DNA from: Aestuariivita sp.
Lineage (GTDB): Bacteria > Pseudomonadota > Alphaproteobacteria > Rhodobacterales > Rhodobacteraceae
Reading direction: 5' to 3'
NCBI GenBank assembly: GCA_018401465.1
Contig: JAGYKE010000004.1
Coordinates: forward strand, 1,519,857-1,583,856
DNA: 64,000 bases
A program made the position numbers and the translations under genes. The notes below the pieces were generated by a model. It was not told the origin of the DNA. It saw only the letters and a program-made list of their open reading frames with translations, and searched no databases. Below, in pieces: positions 24,093 to 34,670 of the stretch. Position 1 is the first letter of the stretch. Every line of letters starts with the position of its first letter.

Positions 24093-26042
24093 TCACACAT
24101 CCAACTCCTCCACGAACCTAGCATTCTCCTGAATATACTGGAACCGCAGTTCGGGCTTCTTGCCCATCAGGCGCTCCACCAGATCGCCGGTCTCCCCGGG
24201 TTCGTCCTCGTCGATGGTGACGCGGATCAGTTTGCGGCTGCCCGGGTCCATCGTGGTTTCCTTGAGGTCCTTGGCGTCCATTTCGCCCAGACCCTTGAAG
24301 CGGCTGACCTCGATCTTGCCCTTGCCGCCAAGGCCCTTGGCCAGCCACAGGTCGCGCTCGGCCTCGTCCAGCGCATAGACGCGCTTGGCCCCTTGCGTGA
24401 GGCGGAAGAGCGGCGGGCAGGCGAGGTAGAGGTGCCCCTTGTCGATCAGCGGGCGCATCTGGGTGAAGAAGAAGGTCATCAGCAGCGCCGCGATATGCGC
24501 GCCGTCCACGTCGGCGTCGGTCATGATGATGACCTTTTCATACCGCAGATCGTCGATGTTGAAGCGCGTGCCGAGGCTGACGCCAAGGGCTTGGGTCAGA
24601 TCGGAAATCTCGGTGTTGGACCCCAGCTTGTTCGAGGCCGCGCCCAGCACGTTCAGGATCTTGCCCTTGAGCGGCAAAAGCGCCTGCGTGTTGCGGTTGC
24701 GCGCCATCTTGGCGGACCCGCCTGCGCTGTCGCCTTCGACGATGAAGATTTCGGTGCCGTCGCGGTTGTTTTGCGAACAATCGACCAGCTTGCCGGGCAG
24801 GCGGAGTTTCTTGGTGGCGGATTTGCGCTGCGTTTCCTTTTCGGCCCGGCGGCGCAGCCGTTCTTCGGCGCGCAGGACAAGGAAATCGAGGATCGCTCCG
24901 GCGGATTTCGTGTCGGCGGCGAGCCAGTTGTCGAAATGGTCGCGCACGGCGTTTTCCACCAGCCGCGCGGCGTCGACGGTGGCAAGGCGGTCCTTGGTCT
25001 GGCCCACGAATTCGGGTTCGCGGATGAAGCACGACACCAGCGCGCAGCCGCCCGCCACCAGATCTTCGCGGGTGATCTGCGCGGCCTTGCGGTTGGAGGC
25101 CAACTCGCCATAGGCGCGGATGCCCTTGAGGATCGCGGCCCAGAAGCCGGCCTCGTGCGTGCCGCCTTCGGGGGTGGGGACGGTGTTGCAGTAGGACTGG
25201 ATGAAGCCGTCGCGCGCGGGCGTCCAGTTGATCGCCCATTCGACCTTGCCCGGCGTGTTGAATTTTTCCTGAAAGCTGACGGTTCCCGCGAAGGGGCGGT
25301 CGGCATAGGTGGAGGCGGTGCCCAGCGTCTCGGTCAGGTAGTCAGACAGGCCGCCGGGGAAGTGGAACGTGGCCTCAAGCGGCGTCTCGCCGTCGTCGAT
25401 GGCGGTTTTCCAGCGGATTTCCACGCCCGAGAAGAGATAGGCCTTGGACCGGATCGACCGGAACATGCGCGCGGGCTTGAAGCGGTGGTGGCCGAAGATC
25501 TGTTCGTCGGCGTGGAAGGTGACGCTGGTGCCGCGCCGGTTCTGGGCGGTGCCGACCTTTTCGACGGGGCCTTGGGGGACGCCGCGGGAAAAGCGCTGTT
25601 CCCAGATGACCTTGTCGCGGGCGACCTGCACGATCATGGAATCGCTCAGCGCATTGACGACCGAGGCGCCGACGCCGTGGAGGCCGCCTGACGTCTCATA
25701 CGCCGTGCCCGAGAACTTGCCGCCCGCGTGAAGGGTGCAGAGGATGACTTCCAAAGCGCTTTTGCCGGGGAATTTCGGGTGCGGATCGACGGGGATGCCG
25801 CGGCCGTTGTCGCGGATGGTGACGGAGTGATCGGCGTTCAGCTCCACCTCGATCCTTGTGGCGTGGCCTGCGACGGCTTCGTCCATCGAGTTGTCGAGGA
25901 TTTCGGCGACAAGGTGGTGGAGCGCGCGTTCGTCCGTGCCGCCGATATACATGCCGGGGCGCTTGCGGACGGGTTCCAGCCCTTCCAGCACCTCGATCGA
26001 GGAGGCGTCATAGGTCGTGTCGGACAGAAGGTCGTCGGCCAT
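24093..26042 (-). CDS. parE: DNA topoisomerase IV subunit B
   Basis: ATPase subunit of topoisomerase IV, which decatenates daughter chromosomes with ParC. The 649 residues match ParE: GHKL ATPase with EILDNSMDEAVAGHA, DNGRGIPVDPHPKF and GGLHGVGASVVNALS in the first 120 residues; transducer domain; TOPRIM domain with FIVEGDSAGGSAK (near 410) and IMTDADVDGAHI; and the C-terminal FKGLGEMDAKDLKETTMDP. The start was set at the ATG giving MADDLLSDTTYDASSI rather than a long unrelated upstream extension. parC is not in the window. Confidence 0.97.
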   Translation of the reverse strand: MADDLLSDTTYDASSIEVLEGLEPVRKRPGMYIGGTDERALHHLVAEILDNSMDEAVAGHATRIEVELNADHSVTIRDNGRGIPVDPHPKFPGKSALEVILCTLHAGGKFSGTAYETSGGLHGVGASVVNALSDSMIVQVARDKVIWEQRFSRGVPQGPVEKVGTAQNRRGTSVTFHADEQIFGHHRFKPARMFRSIRSKAYLFSGVEIRWKTAIDDGETPLEATFHFPGGLSDYLTETLGTASTYADRPFAGTVSFQEKFNTPGKVEWAINWTPARDGFIQSYCNTVPTPEGGTHEAGFWAAILKGIRAYGELASNRKAAQITREDLVAGGCALVSCFIREPEFVGQTKDRLATVDAARLVENAVRDHFDNWLAADTKSAGAILDFLVLRAEERLRRRAEKETQRKSATKKLRLPGKLVDCSQNNRDGTEIFIVEGDSAGGSAKMARNRNTQALLPLKGKILNVLGAASNKLGSNTEISDLTQALGVSLGTRFNIDDLRYEKVIIMTDADVDGAHIAALLMTFFFTQMRPLIDKGHLYLACPPLFRLTQGAKRVYALDEAERDLWLAKGLGGKGKIEVSRFKGLGEMDAKDLKETTMDPGSRKLIRVTIDEDEPGETGDLVERLMGKKPELRFQYIQENARFVEELDV

Positions 26043-26113
26043 GGCTGCTCTGCTTCTTGTTGATTGGCAGGCATTATGGCAGCGGCGGGGGCGCGGTGGA
26101 AGCGGTTTCGCCC

Positions 26114-26992
26114 TTATGCGGTCCAGTCGAGGATGGCGCGGGCAAGCCGCTCGGGCTGCTGGTGGTGCAGCCAGTGATCGGCGTCCGCGATGGTGACGCG
26201 GGTGAGGTGGGGGGCGTAATCTTCGAGCCCTTCGGTCGCTTCGGGCAGGATGGCGGTGTCGTTTTCGCCCCAGACGAGAAGGTGGGGCTGGGGGACGTGC
26301 AAGCGGGCTTTGGGGAGCGTTGGCGGGTCGGCGACGGGCTGGCCGGGTGTGGCGACGACCAGCGGCGTGGCGCGGTACCAGTGGATCATGGTCTTGAGCC
26401 GCCCGGGGCGGGACCATTCGGCCTTGTAGGCGGCGAGGCGGTCGCCTGTCAGCCAGGACAGGTCCATGTTGGCGGAAAAGAGCGCCATGAGTTTCGCGAA
26501 GTCGTTCGCGGCAAGGCGGTCTTCCGATCCTTCCGCGCGCAGGTAGTGGATGTATTGCGAGGCTTTGGTTTGCGCCCCGCCCGCCGCCAGCGCCCGCTGG
26601 AAGGGGCCGGGATGGACGCCGTTGGCGATGATCAGCCGGTCGACAAGATGCGGGTGCCACATGGCCAGCCCATAGGCGACGGCGGCACCCCAGTCATGGC
26701 CCAGAACGGTGACGGGGCCGCCGAGTGCGTCGATCAGCGCCGCCATGTCGGCGGTGAGGCGCGGGCCGGAATAGGCGCGGATGTCGTCGGGGCCGCCCGT
26801 TTGCCCGTATCCGCGCTGGTCGGGCGCGATGCAGTGGAAGCGGTGGGCAAGGAGGGGGGCGAGTTCGTCCCACGCGCCGCCGTATTCGGGAAAGCCGTGC
26901 AGCACGAGGAGCTTGGGCAGGTCCTCATGGCCCCAGTGGCGCAGGTGGAAGGGCCAGCCGTTCAGCGTCAGGGTTCCGGTGCGGGGGGTCAT
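26114..26992 (-). CDS. Alpha/beta hydrolase, epoxide-hydrolase/dehalogenase type
   Basis: A 292-residue alpha/beta hydrolase. The oxyanion motif is HGFPEYGGAW, the nucleophile elbow is LGHDWGAAVAYGLA with aspartate as nucleophile, the likely acid lies in VWGENDTAIL, and the base histidine in ADHWLHHQ. Aspartate in the elbow and the HGxP motif point to soluble epoxide hydrolases or related dehalogenases rather than serine esterases. The substrate is unknown. It overlaps the stop of the upstream hydrolase gene by four bases. Confidence 0.88.
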   Translation of the reverse strand: MTPRTGTLTLNGWPFHLRHWGHEDLPKLLVLHGFPEYGGAWDELAPLLAHRFHCIAPDQRGYGQTGGPDDIRAYSGPRLTADMAALIDALGGPVTVLGHDWGAAVAYGLAMWHPHLVDRLIIANGVHPGPFQRALAAGGAQTKASQYIHYLRAEGSEDRLAANDFAKLMALFSANMDLSWLTGDRLAAYKAEWSRPGRLKTMIHWYRATPLVVATPGQPVADPPTLPKARLHVPQPHLLVWGENDTAILPEATEGLEDYAPHLTRVTIADADHWLHHQQPERLARAILDWTA

Positions 26993-28065
26993 CGGCCCTC
27001 CAGCGTCAGGGAGTGCGGTGCTGCGGCCAGCCAGTCGGCACCGGGCCGCCAGTCGGCGGGGCCGTCTGACAGATGGGCTAACAGGAAGGCGGCCACGACC
27101 TCCTGCGCGAGGGTGTTCATCGTCACGCTGTCCCAGACGGGATCGCGGTAATGTTCGGCGGGCAGGAAGTCGAGATGGGGCGAGGGGTGCATCGCCTCGG
27201 CAGGGGCGGGGATGGGGGCGGCGGCGTTGTGGCCCGCGCCGTGGAAGGTAAGCAGATCGGCAGGCCCCGCGACGCCCGCCCAGATGCCGCGCATCGCGGC
27301 GTAGTCCGAGATGTCATCGCGGCTGCCCGCGAGGAGGAGGAGCGGTTTGTCCATGCCCGAAAGGCCCTGCGCGTCCCAAAGGCCGCGGTGATTGCCCCAG
27401 GGGCCGATGGCGACGATGGCCTTGATGCGCGGGTCGCTCAGGGCGGCATGGGTGGCGCTGCCCGCGCGGTGGCGGGCAAGGTCCATCGCAGGGCCAGGCC
27501 ATGCGTCCCCGACCGCCGCTTGCGTCAGCCCCGCGCCCCCGAAGACGAGCGCGCCGTAGCCGCCCATGGAATAGCCGATGACGGCGGCGCGGGAGGCATC
27601 GACCGACCCGTCTTGCGCCAGCGCATCGAGCGCCGCGCGCTGGTCGAGCGGGCGGTAACAGAGCGTCTCGGAAAAGCCGCGCTGGTCGTCATAGGTGCTG
27701 CCCGGATGGTCGATCGCGGCGCAGGCAAGCCCGCGTGCCGCCAGCGCTTCGCCGAAATGGGACATGAGGAAGCGGTTGCCGGGATAGCCGTGCGAGATGA
27801 TCACCAGCGGCGGCCTTGGCCCCGCTGCGGGCGCTGCCCCCTCTGTTGCGCTGCCCTGCAGGCGCGTGGGCGTCACCCCGTCGCGGATCAATGTGTCATG
27901 GGCGATGCCCGGTGCCGACCCGGGCGCCGCCGGATACCACAGCGCGCAGGGCAGGTGGCACCCGTCCAGCCCCGGGAGGGCAAGGGCGCGGAAGCCGACG
28001 GCGTGCGCGGCGGGCACAAGGGGCGGCACGGTCGCGTCGCGGCGGTCGATGCGGTTTTGGGTCAT
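26989..28065 (-). CDS. Alpha/beta hydrolase, PAF-acetylhydrolase/dienelactone-hydrolase-like
   Basis: A 358-residue hydrolase: IISHGYPGNRFLMSHFGEALAARG marks the oxyanion region, VIGYSMGGYGALVFGGAG the serine nucleophile elbow (GxSxG), LLLAGSRDD a candidate acid position, and FHGAGHNAAAP the histidine region. The ATG at 28065 (MTQNRIDRRDATV) is taken; one four codons earlier is equally possible. The long upstream in-frame extension is arginine- and alanine-rich and overlaps the divergent PPK2 promoter, so it was rejected. No signal peptide was seen. It is translationally coupled to the epoxide-hydrolase-like gene. Confidence 0.8.
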   Translation of the reverse strand: MTQNRIDRRDATVPPLVPAAHAVGFRALALPGLDGCHLPCALWYPAAPGSAPGIAHDTLIRDGVTPTRLQGSATEGAAPAAGPRPPLVIISHGYPGNRFLMSHFGEALAARGLACAAIDHPGSTYDDQRGFSETLCYRPLDQRAALDALAQDGSVDASRAAVIGYSMGGYGALVFGGAGLTQAAVGDAWPGPAMDLARHRAGSATHAALSDPRIKAIVAIGPWGNHRGLWDAQGLSGMDKPLLLLAGSRDDISDYAAMRGIWAGVAGPADLLTFHGAGHNAAAPIPAPAEAMHPSPHLDFLPAEHYRDPVWDSVTMNTLAQEVVAAFLLAHLSDGPADWRPGADWLAAAPHSLTLEGR

Positions 28066-28159
28066 GGTGCTGATCATTGCGCAGACTTGCGCCATGTCAA
28101 CGCAGGCAGGCGATATTCGTGCCACGGGCTGGCTCTGCAACAAGACGAAAGGGACAGCC

Positions 28160-29134
28160 GTGACCGACATCCTCAGCAAGCCCGATGTCGCCCCGGTGGC
28201 CGACGCGCCCGCCACCCCGGTGACCGACACGCCCCTCGCGCCCCGCCCCGCGCGCCGCCGCACGCCGTCGCCGCATGTGCCGACCGCCGACGAGGTGCGC
28301 CGCGCCTTCGAGACTGGCCGATATCCCTATCGCAGTCGCATGGGCCGGGTCGAATACGAGGCGATCAAGGCGCAGCTTCAGGCGGAACTGCTCAAGGTCC
28401 AGCTCTGGGCGCAGGAGACGGGGCAGAAATTCGTGATCCTGTTCGAAGGGCGCGATGCGGCCGGCAAAGGCGGCACGATCAAGCGCTACATGGAACACCT
28501 CAACCCCCGCTTCGCCCGTGTCGTGGCACTGAACAAGCCGTCGGACGTCGAACGCGGGCAATGGTATTTCCAGCGCTACATCGAACACCTGCCCACGGGC
28601 GGCGAAATGGTCTTCTACGACCGGTCGTGGTACAACCGCGCGGGCGTGGAACGCGTCATGGGCTTCTGCCAGCCGAACGAATACCTCGAATTCATGCGGC
28701 AGACGCCCGAGCTTGAACGGATGTTCGTGCGATCGGGCATCCGGCTTTACAAATACTGGTTCTCGGTCACGCAGGACGAACAGCGCACGCGCTTTCTGGC
28801 GCGCGAGACCGATCCGCTGAAGCAGTGGAAGCTGTCGCCCATCGACAAGGCGAGCCTCGAAAAGTGGGACGATTACACCGAGGCGAAGGAGGCGATGTTC
28901 TTCTACACCGACACCGCCGATGCGCCCTGGACCGTGGTCAAGTCGAACGACAAGAAGCGCGCGCGGATCAATTGCATGAAGCATTTCCTCGCCTCGCTCG
29001 ACTATCCGGGCAAGGATGTGGCGCTGGTGGGCCAGCCCGATCCGCTGATCGTGGGGCAGGCGCATCACGTCATCCAGCGGTCGGATCATATTCTGGGCAC
29101 CGCGCTGCACCCGGACACCCGCGCCGCCCGATAG
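28160..29134 (+). CDS. ppk2: Polyphosphate kinase 2
   Basis: Transfers phosphate between polyphosphate and nucleoside di- or triphosphates. The P-loop is FEGRDAAGKGGTIKRYME, the Walker B region MVFYDRSWYNRAGVERVMGF, and the lid segment LARETDPLKQWKLSP; all are typical of one-domain class I PPK2. A GTG start at 28160 preceded by AAAGGGA gives 324 residues. The N-terminal 45 residues are proline/alanine-rich and disordered. An ATG at 28094 would add 22 residues and is a less likely alternative. It is divergent from the hydrolase pair. Confidence 0.92.
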   Translation: MTDILSKPDVAPVADAPATPVTDTPLAPRPARRRTPSPHVPTADEVRRAFETGRYPYRSRMGRVEYEAIKAQLQAELLKVQLWAQETGQKFVILFEGRDAAGKGGTIKRYMEHLNPRFARVVALNKPSDVERGQWYFQRYIEHLPTGGEMVFYDRSWYNRAGVERVMGFCQPNEYLEFMRQTPELERMFVRSGIRLYKYWFSVTQDEQRTRFLARETDPLKQWKLSPIDKASLEKWDDYTEAKEAMFFYTDTADAPWTVVKSNDKKRARINCMKHFLASLDYPGKDVALVGQPDPLIVGQAHHVIQRSDHILGTALHPDTRAAR

Positions 29135-29179
29135 GGCGCGCGCTTGCGCGTGGCGGGGGCAGGGCTTAAATCTTGCTCC

Positions 29180-29833
29180 ATGATCCGCCTGCCACGCCTT
29201 GCCCGCTCTGCCCTGCTGGCCGTTCTGGCGGCGGCTGCCCCCGTGGCCGGGGCGGCGCATCCGCACATCTTCATCCAGACCGCGCTGACGCTGGTGATCG
29301 ACGAGACGGGCCGCGCCACCGGGGTCGAGGTGCGCTGGGCCTATGACGAGCTTTACACCATGCTCACCTTCGAGGACCTGCGCCTCGACAGCGACTATGA
29401 CGGAGAGCTGACGGAGGAGGAGCTGCGCTTTCTCGACGGGTTCGACCTGAACTGGATCGAAGGCTACGAGGGTGATCTCTACCTCACCTCGGGCGAGGTC
29501 CCGGTCCGGCTCGGCGCGCCCGAGGGGCGGGGCGTGAAGGTGCATGACGGGCAGATCGTGACGACCCATTTCCGCCCGCTGGCCGAGCCTGTCACCGCCG
29601 ATGGGCTGATCCTGCGCGCCTATGACCCGACCTTCTATACCGCCTATGAACTGTCGGGCGGCGTCACCGTCACCGGCGGCTGCGCGGCGCAGGTCACGCC
29701 CGCCGATCTCGACCGGGCCTACAGCCTGGTCGAGGAACTGCTTTATGCCCTGCCCTCGGATCAGGTCGAGGAGGCCTTTCCCGAAGTGGGCGAGGCCTTT
29801 GCCGACACGGTGGTGATCCGATGCGCGGGCTGA
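29180..29833 (+). CDS. DUF1007 family periplasmic protein
   Basis: A 217-residue exported protein with a signal peptide ending near APVAGAA. The conserved HPHIFIQT start of the mature chain is characteristic of DUF1007, followed by the acidic [16 protein letters not shown], which resembles an EF-hand-like loop. The family is commonly next to NicO/RcnA-type metal exporters, exactly as here, where the two genes overlap by 13 bases. A periplasmic metal-binding partner role, for zinc, nickel or cobalt, is the likely function. The N-terminal HPH motif could be a metal site. Confidence 0.82.
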   Translation: MIRLPRLARSALLAVLAAAAPVAGAAHPHIFIQTALTLVIDETGRATGVEVRWAYDELYTMLTFEDLRLDSDYDGELTEEELRFLDGFDLNWIEGYEGDLYLTSGEVPVRLGAPEGRGVKVHDGQIVTTHFRPLAEPVTADGLILRAYDPTFYTAYELSGGVTVTGGCAAQVTPADLDRAYSLVEELLYALPSDQVEEAFPEVGEAFADTVVIRCAG

Positions 29834-30717
29834 TCTGGGCGGGGGCCGTGGCTGTTGCGGCGCTGGCGGTCTGGTTGTGGGGCTTCGGCGGCGCCGATGA
29901 GGTCGCGCGCGCTGCCATGGAAGGCCAGCGCGATGCGCAGAACGCCATGGCGCGGGCGCTGCGGGCCCTGCGTGCGGGCGATCCCGGGGCGATGGGCGCG
30001 CTGATGGGGCTTTGTTTCGCGTACGGCGTGTTTCATGCGGCGGGGCCGGGGCATGGCAAGCTGGTGATCGGCGGCTATGGCGTGGCGCGCCGGGTGCCGG
30101 TGCTGCGGCTGTCGGTGCTGGCGCTGGCGTCGTCGCTGGCGCAGGCGGCCACGGCGGTCGTTTTGGTCTATGGGGCGCTCTGGCTTCTGGGCTGGGGGCG
30201 CGAACGGATGGTGGGCGCGGCGGAAGGCATCTTTGCGCCGCTCTCCTACGGGCTGATCGCGGTGGTCGGGCTGTGGCTGGCGCTGCGCGGGGCGCGGCGG
30301 CTCTGGGCGCTGCGGGCGGTGGCGCATGACCACCATCACGGGCCGGATGGGCATTGCGACACCTGCGGGCACCGCCACGGGCCGACGGCCGAGGAGGCGG
30401 CGCGGGTCACGTCGCTGCGCGATGCGCTGGCGGTGATCGGCGCGGTGGCCGCGCGGCCCTGCACGGGTGCGATCTTTGTGCTGATCCTGACCTGGCAGAT
30501 GGGGATCGCGGCGGTGGGGATCGCGGGGACGCTGGCGATGGCGCTGGGCACTGCCTGCGTCACCGTCGCCGTGGCGCTGGCTGCGGCGCTGTTCCGCGAA
30601 GGCGCGCTGCAGCGGTTCGAAGGGCAGGGCGCGCTGCGCGCGACCGCCGTTCTGGAACTGACGGCCGGCGCGGTGATTGCCGTGGCCGCGACGCAAGTAA
30701 CGCTGCGCCTGATCTGA
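29821..30717 (+). CDS. NicO/RcnA-type nickel/cobalt (or zinc) exporter
   Basis: A 298-residue inner-membrane transporter with about six or seven hydrophobic helices. The family motif is [21 protein letters not shown], then [14 protein letters not shown] in the second half. Between them is a cytosolic histidine/cysteine loop, [20 protein letters not shown] (residues about 169-188), suited to metal capture. It is fused in translation with the upstream DUF1007 gene by a 13-base overlap. The metal cannot be decided from sequence; nickel, cobalt and zinc are candidates. Confidence 0.87.
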   Translation: MRGLIWAGAVAVAALAVWLWGFGGADEVARAAMEGQRDAQNAMARALRALRAGDPGAMGALMGLCFAYGVFHAAGPGHGKLVIGGYGVARRVPVLRLSVLALASSLAQAATAVVLVYGALWLLGWGRERMVGAAEGIFAPLSYGLIAVVGLWLALRGARRLWALRAVAHDHHHGPDGHCDTCGHRHGPTAEEAARVTSLRDALAVIGAVAARPCTGAIFVLILTWQMGIAAVGIAGTLAMALGTACVTVAVALAAALFREGALQRFEGQGALRATAVLELTAGAVIAVAATQVTLRLI

Positions 30718-30757
30718 CAGGCTTGCCGCCGCGCGCGGTTCGGTCTAGCGCTGGGCC

Positions 30758-32128
30758 ATGGCCCGCGATACGATCACATACAAGGCCCATATCCGCGCGA
30801 TCCTGGCGCTGGGTCTGCCGCTGATCGGCGGGCACCTGGCGCAGTTTGCCATCGGGCTGACCGATGCGGTCATGCTGGGCTGGTACGGGGTCGAGGCGCT
30901 GGCGGCGATCACGCTGGCGGGGACGTATTTCTTCGTGCTCTTCCTGATGGGTTCGGGCTTTGCCTGGGCGGTGATGCCCATGGTCGCGGCCTTCGCCGCT
31001 GAAGACGACGAAACAAGCCTGCGGCGCGTCACCCGGATGGGGCTGTGGCTGTCGGTGCTGTTTGCGGCGGCCTCGATGCCACTTCTGTGGTTTTCCGAGC
31101 CGATCCTGCTGGCGCTGGGGCAGGACCCGGGCGTCGCCGCCGATGCGGCGGCCTATCTGCGGGTGGCGGGCTGGGGCATCTTCCCGGCGCTTCTGGTCAT
31201 GGTGATCAAGTCCTACCTCGCCGCGATGGAGCGCACGCAGATCGTGCTCTGGACGCTGGTCGTGGCGGCGCTGGTCAATGGCGTGGCCAACTGGGCACTG
31301 ATCTTCGGCAACTGGGGTGCGCCGGAACTGGGGCTGACGGGGGCGGCCATCGCCTCGATCGTGACGCAGGGCGTGTCGCTTCTGGGGGTGGTGGTCTATG
31401 CCATCGTCGTCTTGCCGCAGCACAACCTGTTCCGCCGGCTTTGGCGCCCGGACTGGGAGATGTTCTCGCGCGTCTTCCGCCTTGGCCTGCCCATCGGGCT
31501 GACCAACCTGTCGGAAGTGTCGCTTTTCGCCGCGAGCGCCATGATGATGGGCTGGCTCGGCACCGTGCCCTTGGCCGCGCATGGCGTGGCGGTGCAGCTG
31601 GCCTCGGCCGCCTTCATGCTGCATCTGGGGCTGTCGAATGCCGCGACCGTGCGGGCAGGCACCGCCTTCGGGCTGGGCGACCGGGTGCAGATGGCGCGCG
31701 GCGGGCATGCGGTGATCGGGCTGTCGCTGGCCGCGGCGCTGGTGACCATCGCGGCCTTCCTGATCTTTCCCGAACCGCTGATCGCGGTCTTCCTCGAAGA
31801 CGGCGACCCCGCCGCGCCCCAAATCATCGCCACCGGCATCGGCCTTCTGGCGGTGGCGGCGCTGTTCCAGCTGGTGGACGGCGCGCAGGTGATCGCGCTG
31901 GGCCTTCTGCGCGGGGTGCAGGATACGCGCCAGCCGATGATCATCGCGGCACTCAGCTACTGGGCGGTGGGCATGCCCGCCTCCTACATCCTCGGCTTTC
32001 CCCTCGGGCTTGGCGGGATCGGCATCTGGCTGGGCCTGGTCGCAGGGCTGGCCTGCGCCGGGGTCCTTCTCATGCTGCGCTTCTGGCGCAAGTCGATCCG
32101 CAGCGTGGGCGCGCCGCCCGCCGCCTGA
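30758..32128 (+). CDS. MATE family efflux transporter
   Basis: A 456-residue, twelve-helix Na+/H+-coupled multidrug and toxin extrusion transporter. It has two homologous halves; the first begins LALGLPLIGGHLAQFAIGLTDAVMLGWYG with the typical residues of helix 1, and the second begins RLGLPIGLTNLSEVSLFAASAMMMGWLG. Substrate unknown. It starts 40 bases after the metal exporter on the same strand, so readthrough is possible. A Rhodobacteraceae-type repeat with a strong hairpin follows the stop. Confidence 0.93.
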   Translation: MARDTITYKAHIRAILALGLPLIGGHLAQFAIGLTDAVMLGWYGVEALAAITLAGTYFFVLFLMGSGFAWAVMPMVAAFAAEDDETSLRRVTRMGLWLSVLFAAASMPLLWFSEPILLALGQDPGVAADAAAYLRVAGWGIFPALLVMVIKSYLAAMERTQIVLWTLVVAALVNGVANWALIFGNWGAPELGLTGAAIASIVTQGVSLLGVVVYAIVVLPQHNLFRRLWRPDWEMFSRVFRLGLPIGLTNLSEVSLFAASAMMMGWLGTVPLAAHGVAVQLASAAFMLHLGLSNAATVRAGTAFGLGDRVQMARGGHAVIGLSLAAALVTIAAFLIFPEPLIAVFLEDGDPAAPQIIATGIGLLAVAALFQLVDGAQVIALGLLRGVQDTRQPMIIAALSYWAVGMPASYILGFPLGLGGIGIWLGLVAGLACAGVLLMLRFWRKSIRSVGAPPAA

Positions 32129-32154
32129 GCGCGCGTATCCTGCTTCTTCGGGTT

Positions 32155-32205
32155 CACAAATATCCCGGGGGGAGGCCGCAGGCCGGGGGGCAGAGCCCCC
32201 CTCCC
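32155..32205. repeat. Dispersed intergenic repeat with terminator-like hairpin (copy A)
   Basis: Begins CACAAATATCCCGGGG and contains the stem-loop GGGGGGC-AGA-GCCCCCC at 32185-32201. A related copy in inverted orientation lies at 54639-54675. It sits between the convergent MATE and 139-residue protein genes, where it may end both transcripts. Confidence 0.7.
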
Positions 32206-32625
32206 TCACTCCCCGTCCGGAGCGTCGCCCGGGGTCATGAGCCGTTCTGCCTTCTTGCGCACGAGGACCGACCGCAGGTCGTGCATCGCCAAAAGCAGCG
32301 CATCGGTCACGGCGTCGAGCTGTTCGGGGCTGGCCTTCGACTGCGCCCATTGGGCGGTGGTGTTCATGTAATCGACCGCGCGGAAGATGTCGTCGATGTC
32401 GCGCCGGGCCAGCAGCTCGGCACGTTCGGCCATCCAGGCTTGGATGACGTCGAGATCCTCGTCGCTCAGGCTGCGGTCGCCATGGGGCTTGATCTCGCCG
32501 TTGCGGATGTTGACGACGGCGATCTGGTCCATCTCGATGCGGCGCTGGCGGTTTTCGGTATCCACCCGGAAGACCAGCGCGCCGTTCTCGCGCACCCGGA
32601 AATAATATTCGGGCAGATCGGTCAT
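32206..32625 (-). CDS. Conserved protein of unknown function
   Basis: A 139-residue acidic cytosolic protein. The N-terminal part (EYYFRVRENGALVFRVDTENRQRRIEMDQIAVVNIRNGEI) is beta-rich, and the C-terminal half (DLDVIQAWMAERAELLARR onwards) is helical, possibly coiled. I do not recognise a characterised domain; proteins like it seem restricted to Rhodobacterales. It lies 7 bases downstream of the aminotransferase gene on the same strand and is probably in its operon. Confidence 0.7.
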   Translation of the reverse strand: MTDLPEYYFRVRENGALVFRVDTENRQRRIEMDQIAVVNIRNGEIKPHGDRSLSDEDLDVIQAWMAERAELLARRDIDDIFRAVDYMNTTAQWAQSKASPEQLDAVTDALLLAMHDLRSVLVRKKAERLMTPGDAPDGE

Positions 32626-32632
32626 CGCTGCG

Positions 32633-33892
<1,260 letters not shown>

Positions 33893-33925
33893 TCAAGCCG
33901 TAAGACCCCAAAGGAGTGATCCCCC

Positions 33926-34330
33926 GTGTCCGACAGCGATTTCGACTGGTATGGCCCCGACGCCGCCACCTTCGGCGACCGCATGGCAGGCGCGCGTCAG
34001 GTGGCCGGTCTGACACAGGAGGAACTGGCCGAACGTCTGGGCGTGCGGCTTGATACCATCATCGCCTGGGAAGAGGACCAGGACGAACCCAGGTCGAACA
34101 AGCTGTCGATGCTGTCGGGGGTGCTGAACGTGTCGCTGCCTTGGCTTCTGACCGGTACCGGTGGCCCCGGCGTGGACGCGCCCGCCGAGGAGGGTGAGGT
34201 CGCGTTGCGGCGTCTGCGCCCGATGATTGCCGATCTGGGCCGCCTGCGTGCCGATCTGGCCGCCGCCGAGGCGCGCGTGGCCGAGATGGAGCAGCGCCTG
34301 AGCGATCTTCTGGGCGAGGTGCAATCATGA
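33926..34330 (+). CDS. XRE-family DNA-binding protein with C-terminal coiled coil
   Basis: A 134-residue regulator. A helix-turn-helix of the Cro/CI (XRE) type lies at residues about 17-72 (RMAGARQVAGLTQEELAERLGV, then DTIIAWEEDQDEPRSNKL). It is followed by an acidic linker and a leucine-rich helix (DLGRLRADLAAAEARVAEMEQRLSDLL) that probably dimerises. GTG start at 33926 with AAGGAG upstream. The stop overlaps the sdhE start by four bases, which links it to succinate dehydrogenase assembly. Targets unknown. Confidence 0.88.
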   Translation: MSDSDFDWYGPDAATFGDRMAGARQVAGLTQEELAERLGVRLDTIIAWEEDQDEPRSNKLSMLSGVLNVSLPWLLTGTGGPGVDAPAEEGEVALRRLRPMIADLGRLRADLAAAEARVAEMEQRLSDLLGEVQS

Positions 34331-34611
34331 GCGAGACACACGAGGCCCGGATCAAGCGCCTGCGCATGCGGTCGATGCGGCGCGGGATCAAGGAGATGGA
34401 CCTTATCCTCGACCGCTATGCCGGGCTGCGGTTGGCGGCGCTTGGGCCGTCCGAACTCGACCTTTACGACGCGCTGCTGGAAGAGAACGATCACGACCTT
34501 TACGCTTGGGTCACCGGGCAGGCGGTGCCGCCCGCGGCGCTGTCCGCGCTGATCGCCGACATAAAGGCAAGCCTCGCCGACCCCGCCCGACCGGAGGCAG
34601 GCAGCGCTTAA
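34327..34611 (+). CDS. sdhE: Succinate dehydrogenase flavinylation factor SdhE
   Basis: A 94-residue protein of the SdhE/SDHAF2 family (DUF339), which promotes covalent FAD attachment to the SdhA flavoprotein. The hallmark RGxxE motif is present in MRSMRRGIKEMDLIL, followed by YDALLEENDHDLYAWVTG, also conserved. It overlaps the preceding regulator gene by four bases. No sdh genes are in the window. Confidence 0.93.
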   Translation: MSETHEARIKRLRMRSMRRGIKEMDLILDRYAGLRLAALGPSELDLYDALLEENDHDLYAWVTGQAVPPAALSALIADIKASLADPARPEAGSA

Positions 34612-34670
34612 CCGGTTGTTGGGAAATTGCGGTCATTGTCCGCCCGGATCAGTCGATGCCGGAGACGGAC

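Noticed and set aside
26043-26660. In-frame N-terminal extension of parE
   Set aside because: The extension is Arg/Pro-rich and antisense to the hydrolase gene; ParE proteins start close to MADDLL.
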